A stretch of 64,000 bases of DNA from Desertimonas sp963786985 (lineage in GTDB: Bacteria > Actinomycetota > Acidimicrobiia > Acidimicrobiales > Ilumatobacteraceae), in assembly GCA_963786985.1 (NCBI GenBank), contig CAWBBL010000009.1:186001-250000 (forward strand), written 5' to 3'. This document shows, in pieces, positions 24,350-34,375 of this stretch; position 1 is the stretch's first letter, and every line of letters starts with the position of its first letter. The position numbers and the translations under genes are program-made. The notes below the pieces were generated by a model that saw nothing but the letters and a program-made list of their open reading frames with translations, was not told the origin of the DNA and ran no database searches.

Positions 24350-26150
24350 TCAGCCCTCGGCGGGCGGCGGCGGGTTCAGGAAGCCCCCGAACAGGGCACC
24401 CCAGTACTCGAAGTTGCCGGTGCGGCCGACGTGGCGGGGGTCCGCCGCGTCCCACTGCACGCGGTAGCTCTCGACGACGTCGTTGGCGTCGAACGTCGAA
24501 CCGTCGTGGAACGTCACCCCGTCACGCAGTGTGAACGTCCACACGGTGAAGTCCTCGTTCGACTCGAAGCTCTCGGCGAGAGACGGCACTGACTCGGTAC
24601 CGCCGATTTCGTAGGCGAGTAGCGACTCGCTGATCTGCTCGCAGACCCGCAACGATTCGCCATCGGTCTCGTCACCGCAGTACAGACCGCCCGGCTCGCC
24701 GTTCTGGACGAACACGAACTGGTCCTGACCCTCGACCCCCATCACCGCCAGCGCCTCGTTGCCGAGCGGGCTGGCGTGGGCACCAGTGACGGCTGCCTTG
24801 TAGGCGACGGCCGAGCCGCCGTAGGCGATCGGCACCATCGGGATGTTCTCCTGAAGCAGCGGGTTGATCGTCGCGTAGAGATCGAGGCGGGCCTCGGGGT
24901 CGGTGGTGGCACCCGCTTCGGCGATTACCTCATGGACTGCCGGGATCCCGGTGCCGAACTGCTGCTGTTCCGGCCCGAAGTGGTAGTCGAAGAAGTTCGA
25001 CGGATCCGGGAAGTCAGCACCCCAGCCGAGCAAGTAGAACGGCACGCTGCCGGCGGCAGTGTTGTCGAGGAAGGTCGTCGACTCCTGCAGGTCAAGCGTG
25101 ACGTTGATGCCGATGTCGGCGAGCTGGGCCTGGATGTCGGTGGCGATCGGCGTCGGCTGGGGCAGGTATCCCCGCGCCTCCTCGCGATAGCTCATCGTCA
25201 CGTCGAGTCCGTCCGGGTAGGCCTCGGCGAGCATTGCCGTGGCGGCTTCAGGGTCGTACGTGAAGTCGACGAAGCTCTCGTCGAAGCCGGGGATGCCTGG
25301 CGGCAAGAACTGTGTGGCCGCTTGCGACCCGCCCGGGTAGAAGTTGTCGATCAGCCGCTGCCGGTCGACGCCCATGGCAATCGCCTGGCGCACGATCGGG
25401 TCGTCGAACGGCGCCATGTCGACGTTGAAACCGAGGTAGAACACGTTCAGCGGTTCCCGCGGGACGAGCTGCAGGTCGGGGTTGCCCTCGATGCGCTCGA
25501 AGTCGTCCGTGCCGACGTTGTCGATGCCGTCGGCTGCGCCCGACTCGAGCTGGACGAGGCGCTGGGCGCCCTCGGGGTTCCATTGGAACACGGCGGCCGA
25601 CGAGAGCGGTGCCTCGCCCCAGTAGTCAGGGTTCGCCTCGAGCACGATCTGACTGCCCCGCTCCCACGCGCTGAGCGTGTAGGGACCGGTCCCGATCGGG
25701 GCGTTCACGAGGCCCTCGGTATTCGCGAGGTACTCGCTCGGAGCGATCTGCAGCGATGAGAACGCCACCTTGGCCGGGATCGCCGGGTCGGAGGCGCACA
25801 GCGTCAGCACGAATGTGCTGGCGTCGGTGGCCTCGAGCTTGGCGACGTTGCTGGTGTTCGCTTCGGTGCCGCAGGTGGCGCTCTCGTCATAGGAGACGAG
25901 GTCACCGGCCGGGGCGCTGCCCGCTGGCGCGGTGCCCGCCGGTTCGGTGCCCGCCGGTTCGGTGCCTGCTGGTTCGGTGCCTGCTGGTGTCGGTCCCGGC
26001 TGGTTCGGTGCCCGCTGGGGCCGAACTGGCCGGTGCCGAGCCGGACGGCTCGGAGCTCGGCGGCGTGGTCGCCGAAGCGGACGAACCGACCGCCGCGATG
26101 AGTGCGACGCCGGCCAATGCGATCGTCGTCTTGCGCCAATGGCGTCTCAT
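24350..26150 (-). pseudogene. oligopeptide ABC transporter binding protein, circularly permuted, frameshifted
   Basis: Starts at 26150 with the signal peptide MRRHWRKTTIALAGVALIAA and a PAGTE-repeat linker. One extra base at 25989 inside the repeats puts the signal in a different frame from the rest (total length 3n+1). The mature part is an SBP_bac_5 protein in permuted order: it opens with the segment that normally follows the first lobe (NTSNVAKLEATDASTFVLTL, then GTGPYTLSAWERG and VLEANPDYWGE), runs to the usual C-terminus (IPMVPIAYGGSA, SPLGNEALAVM), and then continues with what is normally the N-terminus (TDGESLRVCEQISESLLAYE, FTLRDGVTFHDGSTFDANDV). It would bind peptides outside the cell for the adjacent Dpp-like importer. 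Confidence 0.85.
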
Positions 26151-26274
26151 GTAACTCCCCTGGATTCGGTGTGGCTGACAGATTCGCCGGCGGACCAGCG
26201 AACCGCGCGGAGCGGGTCCCCAGTCCGCGCTGGCGTGCCGACTGTAGTTCCCCCACTCGGCGCCCGCGAAACGG

Positions 26275-27072
26275 TCAGCGCGATGCAGCCTTCTTGTACT
26301 GGCGGACCGACAGGGGCACGAAGATGGCGAGGATCACCAGCAGCCACAACACCGTGGCGAGGATCGGGTTCTGCAACGGCCAGACGTCCGGCTGGGGCAT
26401 CTCTTCGGACGTGTTGCCGAACAACTCACGGATGGCGGTGACAAACGCCGACATCGGGTTCCACTCGGCGATCGTGCGCACCACCCCGTTCAGCGAGTTG
26501 ATGTCGACGAATGTGCTGGACACGAACGTGACCGGGAACATCCACACGAAACCCGCCGAGTTGGCGACCTCGACCGAGCCGACGCTGAGTCCGACGGTTG
26601 CCGAGATCCAGCTGAACACGTAGCCGATCGCCAGCACCAGGAACAGCCCGGCGAGCACGGACGGCGCCGAGGCGTCGGTGCGCCATCCGACGATGAATCC
26701 GACGACGACCATCACGACGAGCTGAGCCAGGCCGTTGACGATGTCGCCGGTCGTGCGTCCGACGAGCACCGCCGACCTGGCCATCGGCAACGACCGGAAG
26801 CGGTCGATGATCCCTTTCTGGATGTCGGTCGCCAATCCGACACCTGTCAGCGCCGAGTTGAACATCACCGTCTGGACGAAGATCCCGGCCATCACGTAGT
26901 CGACGTAGTCGAGACCGGGGGTGGGAATGCTGTCGAAGACGTAGACGAACAGCACGATGAACATGACCGGCTGGATCGTGCTCCAGACGACCACCTCGGG
27001 GTTCCGGGACATCGCGAACAAGTTGCGCCGGGTGACGGTCCATCCGTCGCCGAGCGTTGCTGTCATCGTCAT
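26275..27072 (-). CDS. ABC-2 type export permease (DrrB-like)
   Basis: 265 residues from ATG 27072, overlapping the ATPase stop (ATGA). Six hydrophobic segments are visible, starting at VVVWSTIQPVMFIVLFVYVF. The segment DIQKGIIDRFRSLPMARSAV is the conserved cytoplasmic stretch of DrrB/ABC-2 permeases. With the upstream ATPase it forms a drug or lipid exporter; the substrate cannot be told. Confidence 0.9.
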   Translation of the reverse strand: MTMTATLGDGWTVTRRNLFAMSRNPEVVVWSTIQPVMFIVLFVYVFDSIPTPGLDYVDYVMAGIFVQTVMFNSALTGVGLATDIQKGIIDRFRSLPMARSAVLVGRTTGDIVNGLAQLVVMVVVGFIVGWRTDASAPSVLAGLFLVLAIGYVFSWISATVGLSVGSVEVANSAGFVWMFPVTFVSSTFVDINSLNGVVRTIAEWNPMSAFVTAIRELFGNTSEEMPQPDVWPLQNPILATVLWLLVILAIFVPLSVRQYKKAASR

Positions 27073-28037
27073 CGCGAAGCCTCCGTGTCGGTCGTCTCCG
27101 AGTCCTCGGCCCCATGGCCGGTGAGGGCCAGGAACACGTCGTCGAGCGTCGGGCGCCGTAACCCGACGTCGTGCAGTTCGATGTCGATCTCGTCGAGGCG
27201 CCGCACGGCCTCCATCAGCGCCTTCGGTCCGGTGGCCACCGGCAGGCAGATCCGTCGGCCGTCGACAACCGGGCGCTCCGAGCCGACGTCGGTGATCGTC
27301 GACAGGATCGTCTCCACATCGGCATCGGACGACGCCACGAGCTCTAGTCGTTCGCCGCCGACCTTGGCCTTCAACTCGTCGGCGGTGCCCTCGGCGATCG
27401 ACGTCCCGCGGTCGATCACGAGGATGTTGTCGGCGAGCCGTTCGGCCTCCTCGAGGTACTGCGTCGTCAGCAACAGCGTGGTACCACCGTGGACCAGCTC
27501 GCCGATCACGGTCCACAGGTCGCTGCGGCTGCGCGGATCGAGTCCTGTCGTCGGCTCGTCGAGGAACAGCACCGGCGGGCGGGCGACGAGTGCGCCGGCG
27601 AGGTCGAGCCGGCGACGCATGCCACCCGAGTACGTCTTCGCCGGCCGGTCGCCGGCGTCGGCGAGGTCGAACTGCTCGAGCAGCTCGCGTGCCCGGACCC
27701 GGGAGTTGCTGGCGCCGAGGTGGTACAGGCGCCCGACCATGTCGAGGTTCTCGAAACCGGTGAGGTTCTCGTCGACGGCGGCGTTCTGGCCGGAGACGCC
27801 GATCTGGCGACGGGCTTCGGCCGGATCGGCGAGCACGTCGATACCGGCGACGACGGCCGAGCCGGAGTCTGGCCGCAGCAGCGTCGTGAGGATGCGCACG
27901 GCAGTCGTCTTACCGGCGCCGTTCGGTCCGAGTAGTCCGAGCACGGAACCTTCCGGTACCTCGAGCGACAACCCGGCGAGAGCGTTGACGTCCTTGTACG
28001 ACTTCGCCAGGTCTCTGGCGACGATTGTTTCGTTCAT
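27069..28037 (-). CDS. ABC export ATPase (DrrA-like)
   Basis: 322 residues from ATG 28037, MNETIVARDLAKSYKDVNAL. Walker A GPNGAGKTTAV, Q-loop VSGQNAAVDENL, signature TYSGGMRRRLDLAGAL, Walker B LFLDEPTTGLDPRSR and H-loop LLLTTQYLEEAERLADN are all present, followed by the daunorubicin-resistance-type C-terminal domain. Encoded divergently from the acyl-CoA dehydrogenase, with a 159-bp shared upstream region. Confidence 0.92.
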   Translation of the reverse strand: MNETIVARDLAKSYKDVNALAGLSLEVPEGSVLGLLGPNGAGKTTAVRILTTLLRPDSGSAVVAGIDVLADPAEARRQIGVSGQNAAVDENLTGFENLDMVGRLYHLGASNSRVRARELLEQFDLADAGDRPAKTYSGGMRRRLDLAGALVARPPVLFLDEPTTGLDPRSRSDLWTVIGELVHGGTTLLLTTQYLEEAERLADNILVIDRGTSIAEGTADELKAKVGGERLELVASSDADVETILSTITDVGSERPVVDGRRICLPVATGPKALMEAVRRLDEIDIELHDVGLRRPTLDDVFLALTGHGAEDSETTDTEASR

Positions 28038-28196
28038 GGTTCGCTGTCCTTGTGCTCGCGGCTGGCAGGCGGACGTGCCTCGATCGGCAACTCCGCCATT
28101 ATGGCGAAAGGCGGTCCGGCGGAGTCTTGCGGGTTTCGACGCCGGCGGGCGACCGAACTCATCGGCACGCGCTACCGCACCGTTAGCGTTTTCGCG

Positions 28197-29984
28197 GTGA
28201 GCGACTACTCCGCCCCGCTGACGGACATCCGTTTCGTGCTCGAGCACGTCACCGACCTCGCCGGGCTGGCCAAGCTGGAGGGCTACGAGCACGCCGATCC
28301 GGCAACGGTCGTCGGGATCCTCGACGAGGCGGCGCGATTCTTCGAGGAGCAGTTCGCCCCGCTCAACAGAATCGGCGACGTCCAGCACAGCCGGCGCAAC
28401 GAGGACGGCTCGGTGGCGACCCCGGAGGGCTTCGGCGAGGCCTACCGGCGCTATGTCGAGGCCGGCTGGGCGGCGGTGCCGTTCCCGCCGGACTACGGCG
28501 GAGGCGGCTTCCCCTGGGTCGTCGGCATCGCCATGCAAGAAATGATGACGGCGGCGAACATGGCGTTCTCGTTGTGCCCACTGCTCACCCAGGGAGCTAT
28601 CGACATGCTGGTCCACTACGGCGACGAGGCCCAGCGCGAGACGTACCTGCCGAAGATGGTGAGCGGCGAGTGGACCGGCACGATGAACCTCACCGAGCCG
28701 CAGGCCGGCTCGGATGTCGGTGCCCTGACGACGCGGGCGGTCCCCGCGGCCGACGGGACGTGGCGGATCACGGGGCAGAAGATCTTCATCACCTACGGCG
28801 AGCACGATCTCGCCGACAACATCGTCCACCTCGTGCTGGCGCGCGTACCCGACGCGCCACCGGGGACCAAGGGGATCTCCTGTTTCATCGTGCCCAAGTA
28901 CCTCCTCGACGACGCTGGATCGATCGGCGAGCGCAACGCCGTGCAGTGCGTGTCGATCGAGGACAAGATGGGCATCAACGCCAGTCCAACTTGTGTGATG
29001 GCCTACGACGACGCCGTCGGGTACCTGATCGGAGAGGCCAACCAGGGCATGCGTTACATGTTCCGGATGATGAACACGGCTCGGTTGTCGGTCGGGGTGG
29101 AGGGTCTTGCCGTCGGTGACCGCGCCTTCCAGCAGGCAGTCGCCTACGCCAGCGAACGGGTCCAGGGACGTCCGGTCGGCGCCCCGACGAGCGACGACAC
29201 GACGACGATCGTCGGCCACGCCGACGTGCGGCGGATGTTGCTCACGATGCGGGCCTCCCTCGAGGCGCTGCGCTGCGTGCTGTACCTCAACGCCGAGAGC
29301 ATCGATCTGGCCAACGCGCACCCCGACGAGGCAGCGCGCGTCGCTCGCGCCGAGCTCGTCGAGGTGCTGACACCGATCTCCAAGGGATGGGGCACCGATC
29401 TCGGGGTCGAGCTCACGTCACTCGCCGTCCAGGTTCACGGCGGCATGGGCTACATCGAGGAAACGGGTGTCGCCCAGCACTACCGGGACATCCGCATCGC
29501 CCCGATCTACGAGGGCACCAACGGCATCCAGGCGATCGACCTCGTCGGGCGCAAACTCGGCCTACGCGATGGCGGGGTGATCGCCGACTTCCTCGCCGGG
29601 ATCGATGCCACGGCCCACCAGGCGACGTCGGCCGGCGGCGAGTTGGCCGTTCTCGGCGAGCGCCTCGGTGAGGCCAACGGGACACTCCGGCAGGCGACCG
29701 AGTGGCTGCGTCAGCACGGTGCCGACGAGGCCGACAACGCCCTGGCCGGGGCGACCCCGTACCTGCGGATGGCCGGCATCGTCACCGGTGGGTGGTTGCT
29801 CACGAAGTCGGCGCTCGCCGCTGCCGAACTGCTCGGCACGGGCGGGAACGGTTTCTCGACCGAGTTCCTCGAGCAGAAGTTGGTGACGGCTCGATTCTTC
29901 GCCACCCAGCTGCTCCCGCAGGCGGCCGGCCTGCTGCCGGCGATCACCGCCGGAGCCGGCGACCTGTTCGCGGCCGCCTTCTGA
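28197..29984 (+). CDS. acyl-CoA dehydrogenase
   Basis: 595 residues from GTG 28197, which lies 7 bases after a TAGCGT box (28184-28189). FAD-binding signatures MNLTEPQAGSDVG and RITGQKIFITYGEHD, then the C-terminal helical domain with QVHGGMGYIEETGVAQHYRD and RIAPIYEGTNGIQAIDLVGR; the catalytic glutamate is in YEGTNGIQ. The extra C-terminal region of about 110 residues (HQATSAGGELAVLGERLGEA on) places it with the longer FadE5/AidB-like enzymes acting in fatty-acid beta-oxidation. The chain length preferred cannot be read. Confidence 0.94.
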   Translation: MSDYSAPLTDIRFVLEHVTDLAGLAKLEGYEHADPATVVGILDEAARFFEEQFAPLNRIGDVQHSRRNEDGSVATPEGFGEAYRRYVEAGWAAVPFPPDYGGGGFPWVVGIAMQEMMTAANMAFSLCPLLTQGAIDMLVHYGDEAQRETYLPKMVSGEWTGTMNLTEPQAGSDVGALTTRAVPAADGTWRITGQKIFITYGEHDLADNIVHLVLARVPDAPPGTKGISCFIVPKYLLDDAGSIGERNAVQCVSIEDKMGINASPTCVMAYDDAVGYLIGEANQGMRYMFRMMNTARLSVGVEGLAVGDRAFQQAVAYASERVQGRPVGAPTSDDTTTIVGHADVRRMLLTMRASLEALRCVLYLNAESIDLANAHPDEAARVARAELVEVLTPISKGWGTDLGVELTSLAVQVHGGMGYIEETGVAQHYRDIRIAPIYEGTNGIQAIDLVGRKLGLRDGGVIADFLAGIDATAHQATSAGGELAVLGERLGEANGTLRQATEWLRQHGADEADNALAGATPYLRMAGIVTGGWLLTKSALAAAELLGTGGNGFSTEFLEQKLVTARFFATQLLPQAAGLLPAITAGAGDLFAAAF

Positions 29985-30041
29985 GGCGCTTGACATCGGA
30001 TCGTAAGAATCGCCGATGGCCAGCGGCAGCTTTCACTGGGC

Positions 30042-31866
30042 ATGAAACGAGTTGTCGTCATGCTGTCTGGCGCGACGATCGCCGCGTTGGTGGCGATCGT
30101 GCCGGTGCTGTCAACCAGCGCCGCCAGTCCCGACTCGATGTGCACCGCGATACCTGAAGGCGTGACGTTGGTCGTGCCCCAGGACAACACGGTCGGCTTG
30201 GCGCGGTCCGCTGGTGTCGAGCCACTCGGAGTCGTCCTCCCGGCGCCGTCGACAGTTGCCATCCGGACACCCGACGGGACCGTGTGGGCGGAGGTGGCCA
30301 CCAGCGCCGAGAGCGCCGACGTGTACCGCGTCCCCGCGGGCGGCCAGGCGGCGCAGTCGGCGAGCGGCGCTGTCGAACTGTCATCAGGGGGCGCGTTCGG
30401 CGACCGCTCGGCGGCGGTGATCATCGATCGCCGGCAGTCGGAGGGCGCCGAGACGTTCGGCGCCGTGATCGTCGAGTACGCCGACGGCGAGCAGGTCGAC
30501 GTCAAGGACGCCGGAGGTCCGGAGTACGGGGTCGGGAGCGTGACGCTTGGTGTCGGGCGGCTCGTCGAAGGGGCCACCGTCGACCTCACCGAAGCGTTCT
30601 CGTACTACGGGGTCGACGGCGTGGTCGTCGACGACTGGTTCTCGCCGACGGCGTCGGCGCCCTACAACGCCCCGCCGCTGTACCAGTGGCCGATCGCCGC
30701 GCCGCGCGGCGATGATGCCGCGGTTCTCAGTTGGGTCGAGGGTCCCGACTGGAACGGGGCGACGAGTCTCATCGAGGGTGGCTGGTCGCTCGTCGTTGCC
30801 GATGCAGTCAGCGGCGCCGAGTCCCTCCGACTCGATCTCGGGGAGCCCGGCGAGACCTTGGTCCACGCCGACTTCGACGGCCGGTTCTGGGTCGGCTCGT
30901 TCGAGCCCGGCGGCGTGTTCGTCGTCGACACGACTGCGGCGCAGCCAGCGGTCGATCGATGCCGGTTGTCCGGACGCCACGATCGCCACGCTCGACCGCT
31001 TCGGTGCTCCACCAGTTGCGGTGGCGACCACGACCAGCACGACGACCCCGCCGGCGCCGACCACGACGGCGCCACCGCGGCCGACTACGACGGCGCCGAT
31101 CTGCCCGACCTACGAGCCCAACGACCGCTACCCGATCCGGCTGTGCGACGAGGGTCCCGCCGTGCGAGCCATCCAGCAGGCGCTGGCTGCCGCCGGCCAT
31201 CGGGTCGACGTCGACGGGTACTTCGGTCCTGGTACGGAGGCCGAGGTCCGCCGCTTCCAGGAGGCCCACGATCTCGCGGTCGACGGCCTCGTCGGCGTCA
31301 ACACGTGGGCCGCCCTGATGCCGTTCGCCCCGCCGCCCGGCAGCGACGCCGACAGCAGCGGCGTGGTCGATCCTTGGGAGCTGGGGGCCAATCCCGTCGA
31401 CCCACCGTCGGCTGGCTACGTCGGCTTCGAGTTCCAACCGTTGGTCACTGATCGGGTGTTCCGCGGCCTCGACGGCGAGGTGCGGTCGGAGCTCGAGTAC
31501 GTCGACTCGTGGATGATTGCCGGCGACGGCGCGGGTCTCGGGACGTCGGGTCTCAGCGTGTTCCGGTTGCGAGTCGACGGCGCCGAACACCTGTGGTCCA
31601 CCACGGTGCTGTTCGATCCCGGCTCGGAGCTCGTCAACGACACCGTCGACCTCGGCGAGGTTGCCGCCGACCAGACCATCTCGCGGACGTGCTTCATCGA
31701 CGGCGCGCCGGTAGGTGACGTGACCACGATCGACGATGTCGCCGTCTTCGGAGTCGTCGCGGCCGGGCAAACTGCCCCGGCGGCAACGATCCGGGCATGG
31801 CAGGTCAGCGTGCCAGAGGGAACGTTCACCGAGCTCGACCCCGCCCGCGTGACCTGCACCTCCTGA
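30042..31866 (+). pseudogene. secreted peptidoglycan-binding protein, frameshifted
   Basis: Starts MKRVVVMLSGATIAALVAIV, a signal peptide. The first frame (to about 30955) gives a beta-rich domain of some 300 residues that I do not recognise. A CGAT tandem duplication (30953-30956, 30957-30960) shifts the frame; the second frame continues AGCPDATIATLDRFGAPPVA, a Thr/Pro linker, a peptidoglycan-binding type 1 domain (EGPAVRAIQQALAAAGHRVD to NTWAALM), and a C-terminal beta-rich domain ending ARVTCTS. Length 3n+1. Probably attached to the cell wall in its intact form. The shift may be real or an error. Confidence 0.78.
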
Positions 31867-31901
31867 CGTTCGGGGCGATCCGATCCGCGGCGCTTCGTCG
31901 G

Positions 31902-31950
31902 GTTCTGCGGAGTCAGGTGCACCGCAGCGGTGCGTCTGGCTCCACAGAAT
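31902..31950. repeat. 49-bp palindromic element, intergenic copy
   Basis: Same length and layout as the element inside truA: GTTCTGCGGAG ... CTCCACAGAAT as outer arms, CAGgTGCACCG-cag-CGGTGCgtCTG inside. It lies 35 bp after the stop of the peptidoglycan-binding gene and before rplM. Confidence 0.8.
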
Positions 31951-32067
31951 GGTTGAACCCTCGCGACGGCAGCCACGGTCGCGCCGTTGGCGTGACGTGA
32001 GCGTGGGGAACGCGGGGTCGCAGCCGATAACCTTCCGTGGTCCTGTTTTCGTAGAGGTTGTTGCTGT

Positions 32068-32514
32068 ATGCCCACGTACACCCCCAAAGCCAGCGAGATC
32101 GAGCGTGCCTGGCACGTCGTCGACGCCGACGGCCTCGTGCTCGGCCGGATGGCCACCGAGGTCGCCCGCATCCTGCGCGGCAAGCACAAGACGGTGTTCG
32201 CCCCGCACCTCGACACCGGCGACCACGTCGTGATCGTCAACGCCGACAAGATCGTGCTCTCCGCCGGCAAGGCCGACCACAAGCGGGTCTACCGCCACAG
32301 CGGCTACCCGGGTGGCATCCGCTCCAACTCCTACGCCGAGCTGCTCGCCGCCAAGCCGGCCGACGCCGTCAAGCGTTCGGTGCGCGGCATGCTCCCCAAG
32401 GGTCCCCTCGGCCGCCAGATGCTGACCAAGTTGAAGGTCTACGCCGGTCCCGCCCACCCGCACGCCGCCCAGTCCCCGGCGCCGCTCGACCTGTCCGCCG
32501 CCCGCGCCCGCTGA
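32068..32514 (+). CDS. rplM: 50S ribosomal protein L13 (uL13)
   Basis: 148 residues, MPTYTPKASEIERAWHVVDA. LGRMATEVARILRGKHKTVF and YRHSGYPGGIRS are diagnostic, ending LKVYAGPAHPHAAQSPAPLD. AGAGG at 32053-32057 is the ribosome binding site; TAACCT at 32029-32034 is a possible -10. rpsI follows 16 bp on. Confidence 0.97.
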   Translation: MPTYTPKASEIERAWHVVDADGLVLGRMATEVARILRGKHKTVFAPHLDTGDHVVIVNADKIVLSAGKADHKRVYRHSGYPGGIRSNSYAELLAAKPADAVKRSVRGMLPKGPLGRQMLTKLKVYAGPAHPHAAQSPAPLDLSAARAR

Positions 32515-32530
32515 TCCGGAGACCTTCGCT

Positions 32531-32923
32531 ATGGCCACCACGACCACCCAGACCACCGGCCGCCGCAAGGAGGCGATCGCTCGTGCTCGCCTGCGCCCGG
32601 GCACCGGCGTGCTCATCGTCAACGGCCGCCCGTTCGAGGCCTACTTCACGACTCCCGCGCACCGCATGATCGCCAGCGAGCCGCTCCGCGTCCTCGACGC
32701 CGCCGAGCGCTTCGACGTCGACACGACGATCACCGGCGGTGGTGTCAGCGGACAGGCCGGGGCGATGCGCATGGCGCTGGCCCGCAGCCTCGCTGCCGTT
32801 GATCCGGAGACCCGTTCCACGCTGAAGAAGGCCGGAGTGCTCACTCGCGATCCACGCAAGAAGGAGAGCAAGAAGTACGGCCTCGTCAAGGCGCGCAAGG
32901 CGAAGCAGTTCACGAAGCGCTGA
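32531..32923 (+). CDS. rpsI: 30S ribosomal protein S9 (uS9)
   Basis: 130 residues. TGRRKEAIARARLRPGTGVL and the C-terminus DPRKKESKKYGLVKARKAKQ with final KR, which touches the P-site tRNA, are intact. Confidence 0.97.
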   Translation: MATTTTQTTGRRKEAIARARLRPGTGVLIVNGRPFEAYFTTPAHRMIASEPLRVLDAAERFDVDTTITGGGVSGQAGAMRMALARSLAAVDPETRSTLKKAGVLTRDPRKKESKKYGLVKARKAKQFTKR

Positions 32924-32960
32924 TCGCCTGCGCCGGCCGAGTCCGCCGGGGGACAAGCTC

Positions 32961-34310
32961 ATGAAATTCGGGACCGATGGCGTGCGCGGCGTTGCCAACG
33001 TCGACCTCACGCCGTCGTTCGCCCTCGATCTCGGCCGCGCCGCAGCCCGGGTGCTGGCCAGCGGGCCGAACGAGGGCGTCGAGGCGGTCGTCGGTGGCGA
33101 CACTCGCGTGTCGACGGCGATGCTCGAGGCGGCGTTCGTCGCCGGGATGGCATCCGAAGGAGTCGTCGTCCATCGGCTGGGCGTCGTCCCGACGCCGGCC
33201 GTGGCCTTCGAGGCGAGCCGTCGCAACGCCGTCGGAGCGGTCATCTCGGCATCGCACAATCCCTACGGTGACAACGGCATCAAGCTGTTCGCTCGCGGCG
33301 GCATCAAGCTTCCCGACGAGGTCGAAGGACGTATCGAGCGCGAGGTCATGGCCCTCCCGGCGCCGAGCGGTGAGCCGGCCCAACTGCTCGACGCCGAGGA
33401 AACTCCCGACTACCTGGCCCACCTCGTCGACGCCCTCGAGGGTCGCAACCTCCGCGGGCTGCGGATCGTCGTCGACTGTGCCAACGGGGCGGCCAGCGTC
33501 GTCGCCCCGCGAATCCTCGCCGCCGCCGGAGCAGATGTCGTCGCGATCCACACCACGCCCAACGGGCGCAACATCAACGACCGGTGCGGCGCGACGCACC
33601 TCGATTCACTCGCCGCCACCGTGACGCTGGAGGGCGGCGACCTCGGCCTTGCCGTGGACGGAGATGCCGACCGCTTGCTCGCCGTCGACCACCTCGGCCA
33701 GGTCGTCGACGGCGATCACATCATGGCGATCTGCGCCACCGATCTGCATCGACGCGGCGGTCTGCGAGACGACACCATCGTCGCCACGGTGATGTCGAAT
33801 CTCGGCTTCCGGCTGGCCATGGAGCGGGCCGGGATCCACGTCGTCGAGACCCCGGTCGGCGACCGCTATGTGCTCGAAGCGCTCGACGAGGGTCGGTACA
33901 CGATGGGCGGTGAGCAGAGCGGTCACGTGATCTTCCGTGATCTGGCGACGACCGGCGATGGGCTGCTCACCGGTGTCCTGCTCGCCGACGTGGTGAAGCG
34001 TTCGGGAGCACCACTTGCCGACCTGGCGGCGGCCGCGATGACCCGCCTGCCACAGGTGTTGCTGAACATTCCGGTGATTGAACGGGTCCCCGACGCCGCT
34101 GACCAGGTCGCCTCCGAGATCGCAGCTGTCGAAGCCAGGCTGGCCGGCCAGGGTCGCGTGCTGGTCCGCCCGAGCGGAACCGAGCCACTGTTGCGCGTGA
34201 TGGTCGAGGCCACCGACGCCACCGTCGCCAACGAGACCGCCGAGCAGCTCGCCGCCGTCGTCCGCGAGCGCTGGGGCACAGACCGGGAGACCGAACCGCA
34301 CCTCCGCTAG
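32961..34310 (+). CDS. glmM: phosphoglucosamine mutase
   Basis: 449 residues, MKFGTDGVRGVANVDLTPSF. Active-site serine loop ISASHNPYGDNGIK, metal-binding loop AVDGDADRLLAV, substrate loop MGGEQSGHVIF and phosphate-binding RPSGTEPLLRVMVE are all present. It converts glucosamine-6-phosphate to glucosamine-1-phosphate on the way to UDP-GlcNAc. The GlmS-like gene follows directly, so the two steps may be co-controlled. Confidence 0.97.
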   Translation: MKFGTDGVRGVANVDLTPSFALDLGRAAARVLASGPNEGVEAVVGGDTRVSTAMLEAAFVAGMASEGVVVHRLGVVPTPAVAFEASRRNAVGAVISASHNPYGDNGIKLFARGGIKLPDEVEGRIEREVMALPAPSGEPAQLLDAEETPDYLAHLVDALEGRNLRGLRIVVDCANGAASVVAPRILAAAGADVVAIHTTPNGRNINDRCGATHLDSLAATVTLEGGDLGLAVDGDADRLLAVDHLGQVVDGDHIMAICATDLHRRGGLRDDTIVATVMSNLGFRLAMERAGIHVVETPVGDRYVLEALDEGRYTMGGEQSGHVIFRDLATTGDGLLTGVLLADVVKRSGAPLADLAAAAMTRLPQVLLNIPVIERVPDAADQVASEIAAVEARLAGQGRVLVRPSGTEPLLRVMVEATDATVANETAEQLAAVVRERWGTDRETEPHLR

Positions 34311-34375
34311 GGGTCGCCGCGTGGCGCGTCCTGTCGGCAGCCGCGTCGTAGAGCAGTAGCCGTATCCTCGTGGCC

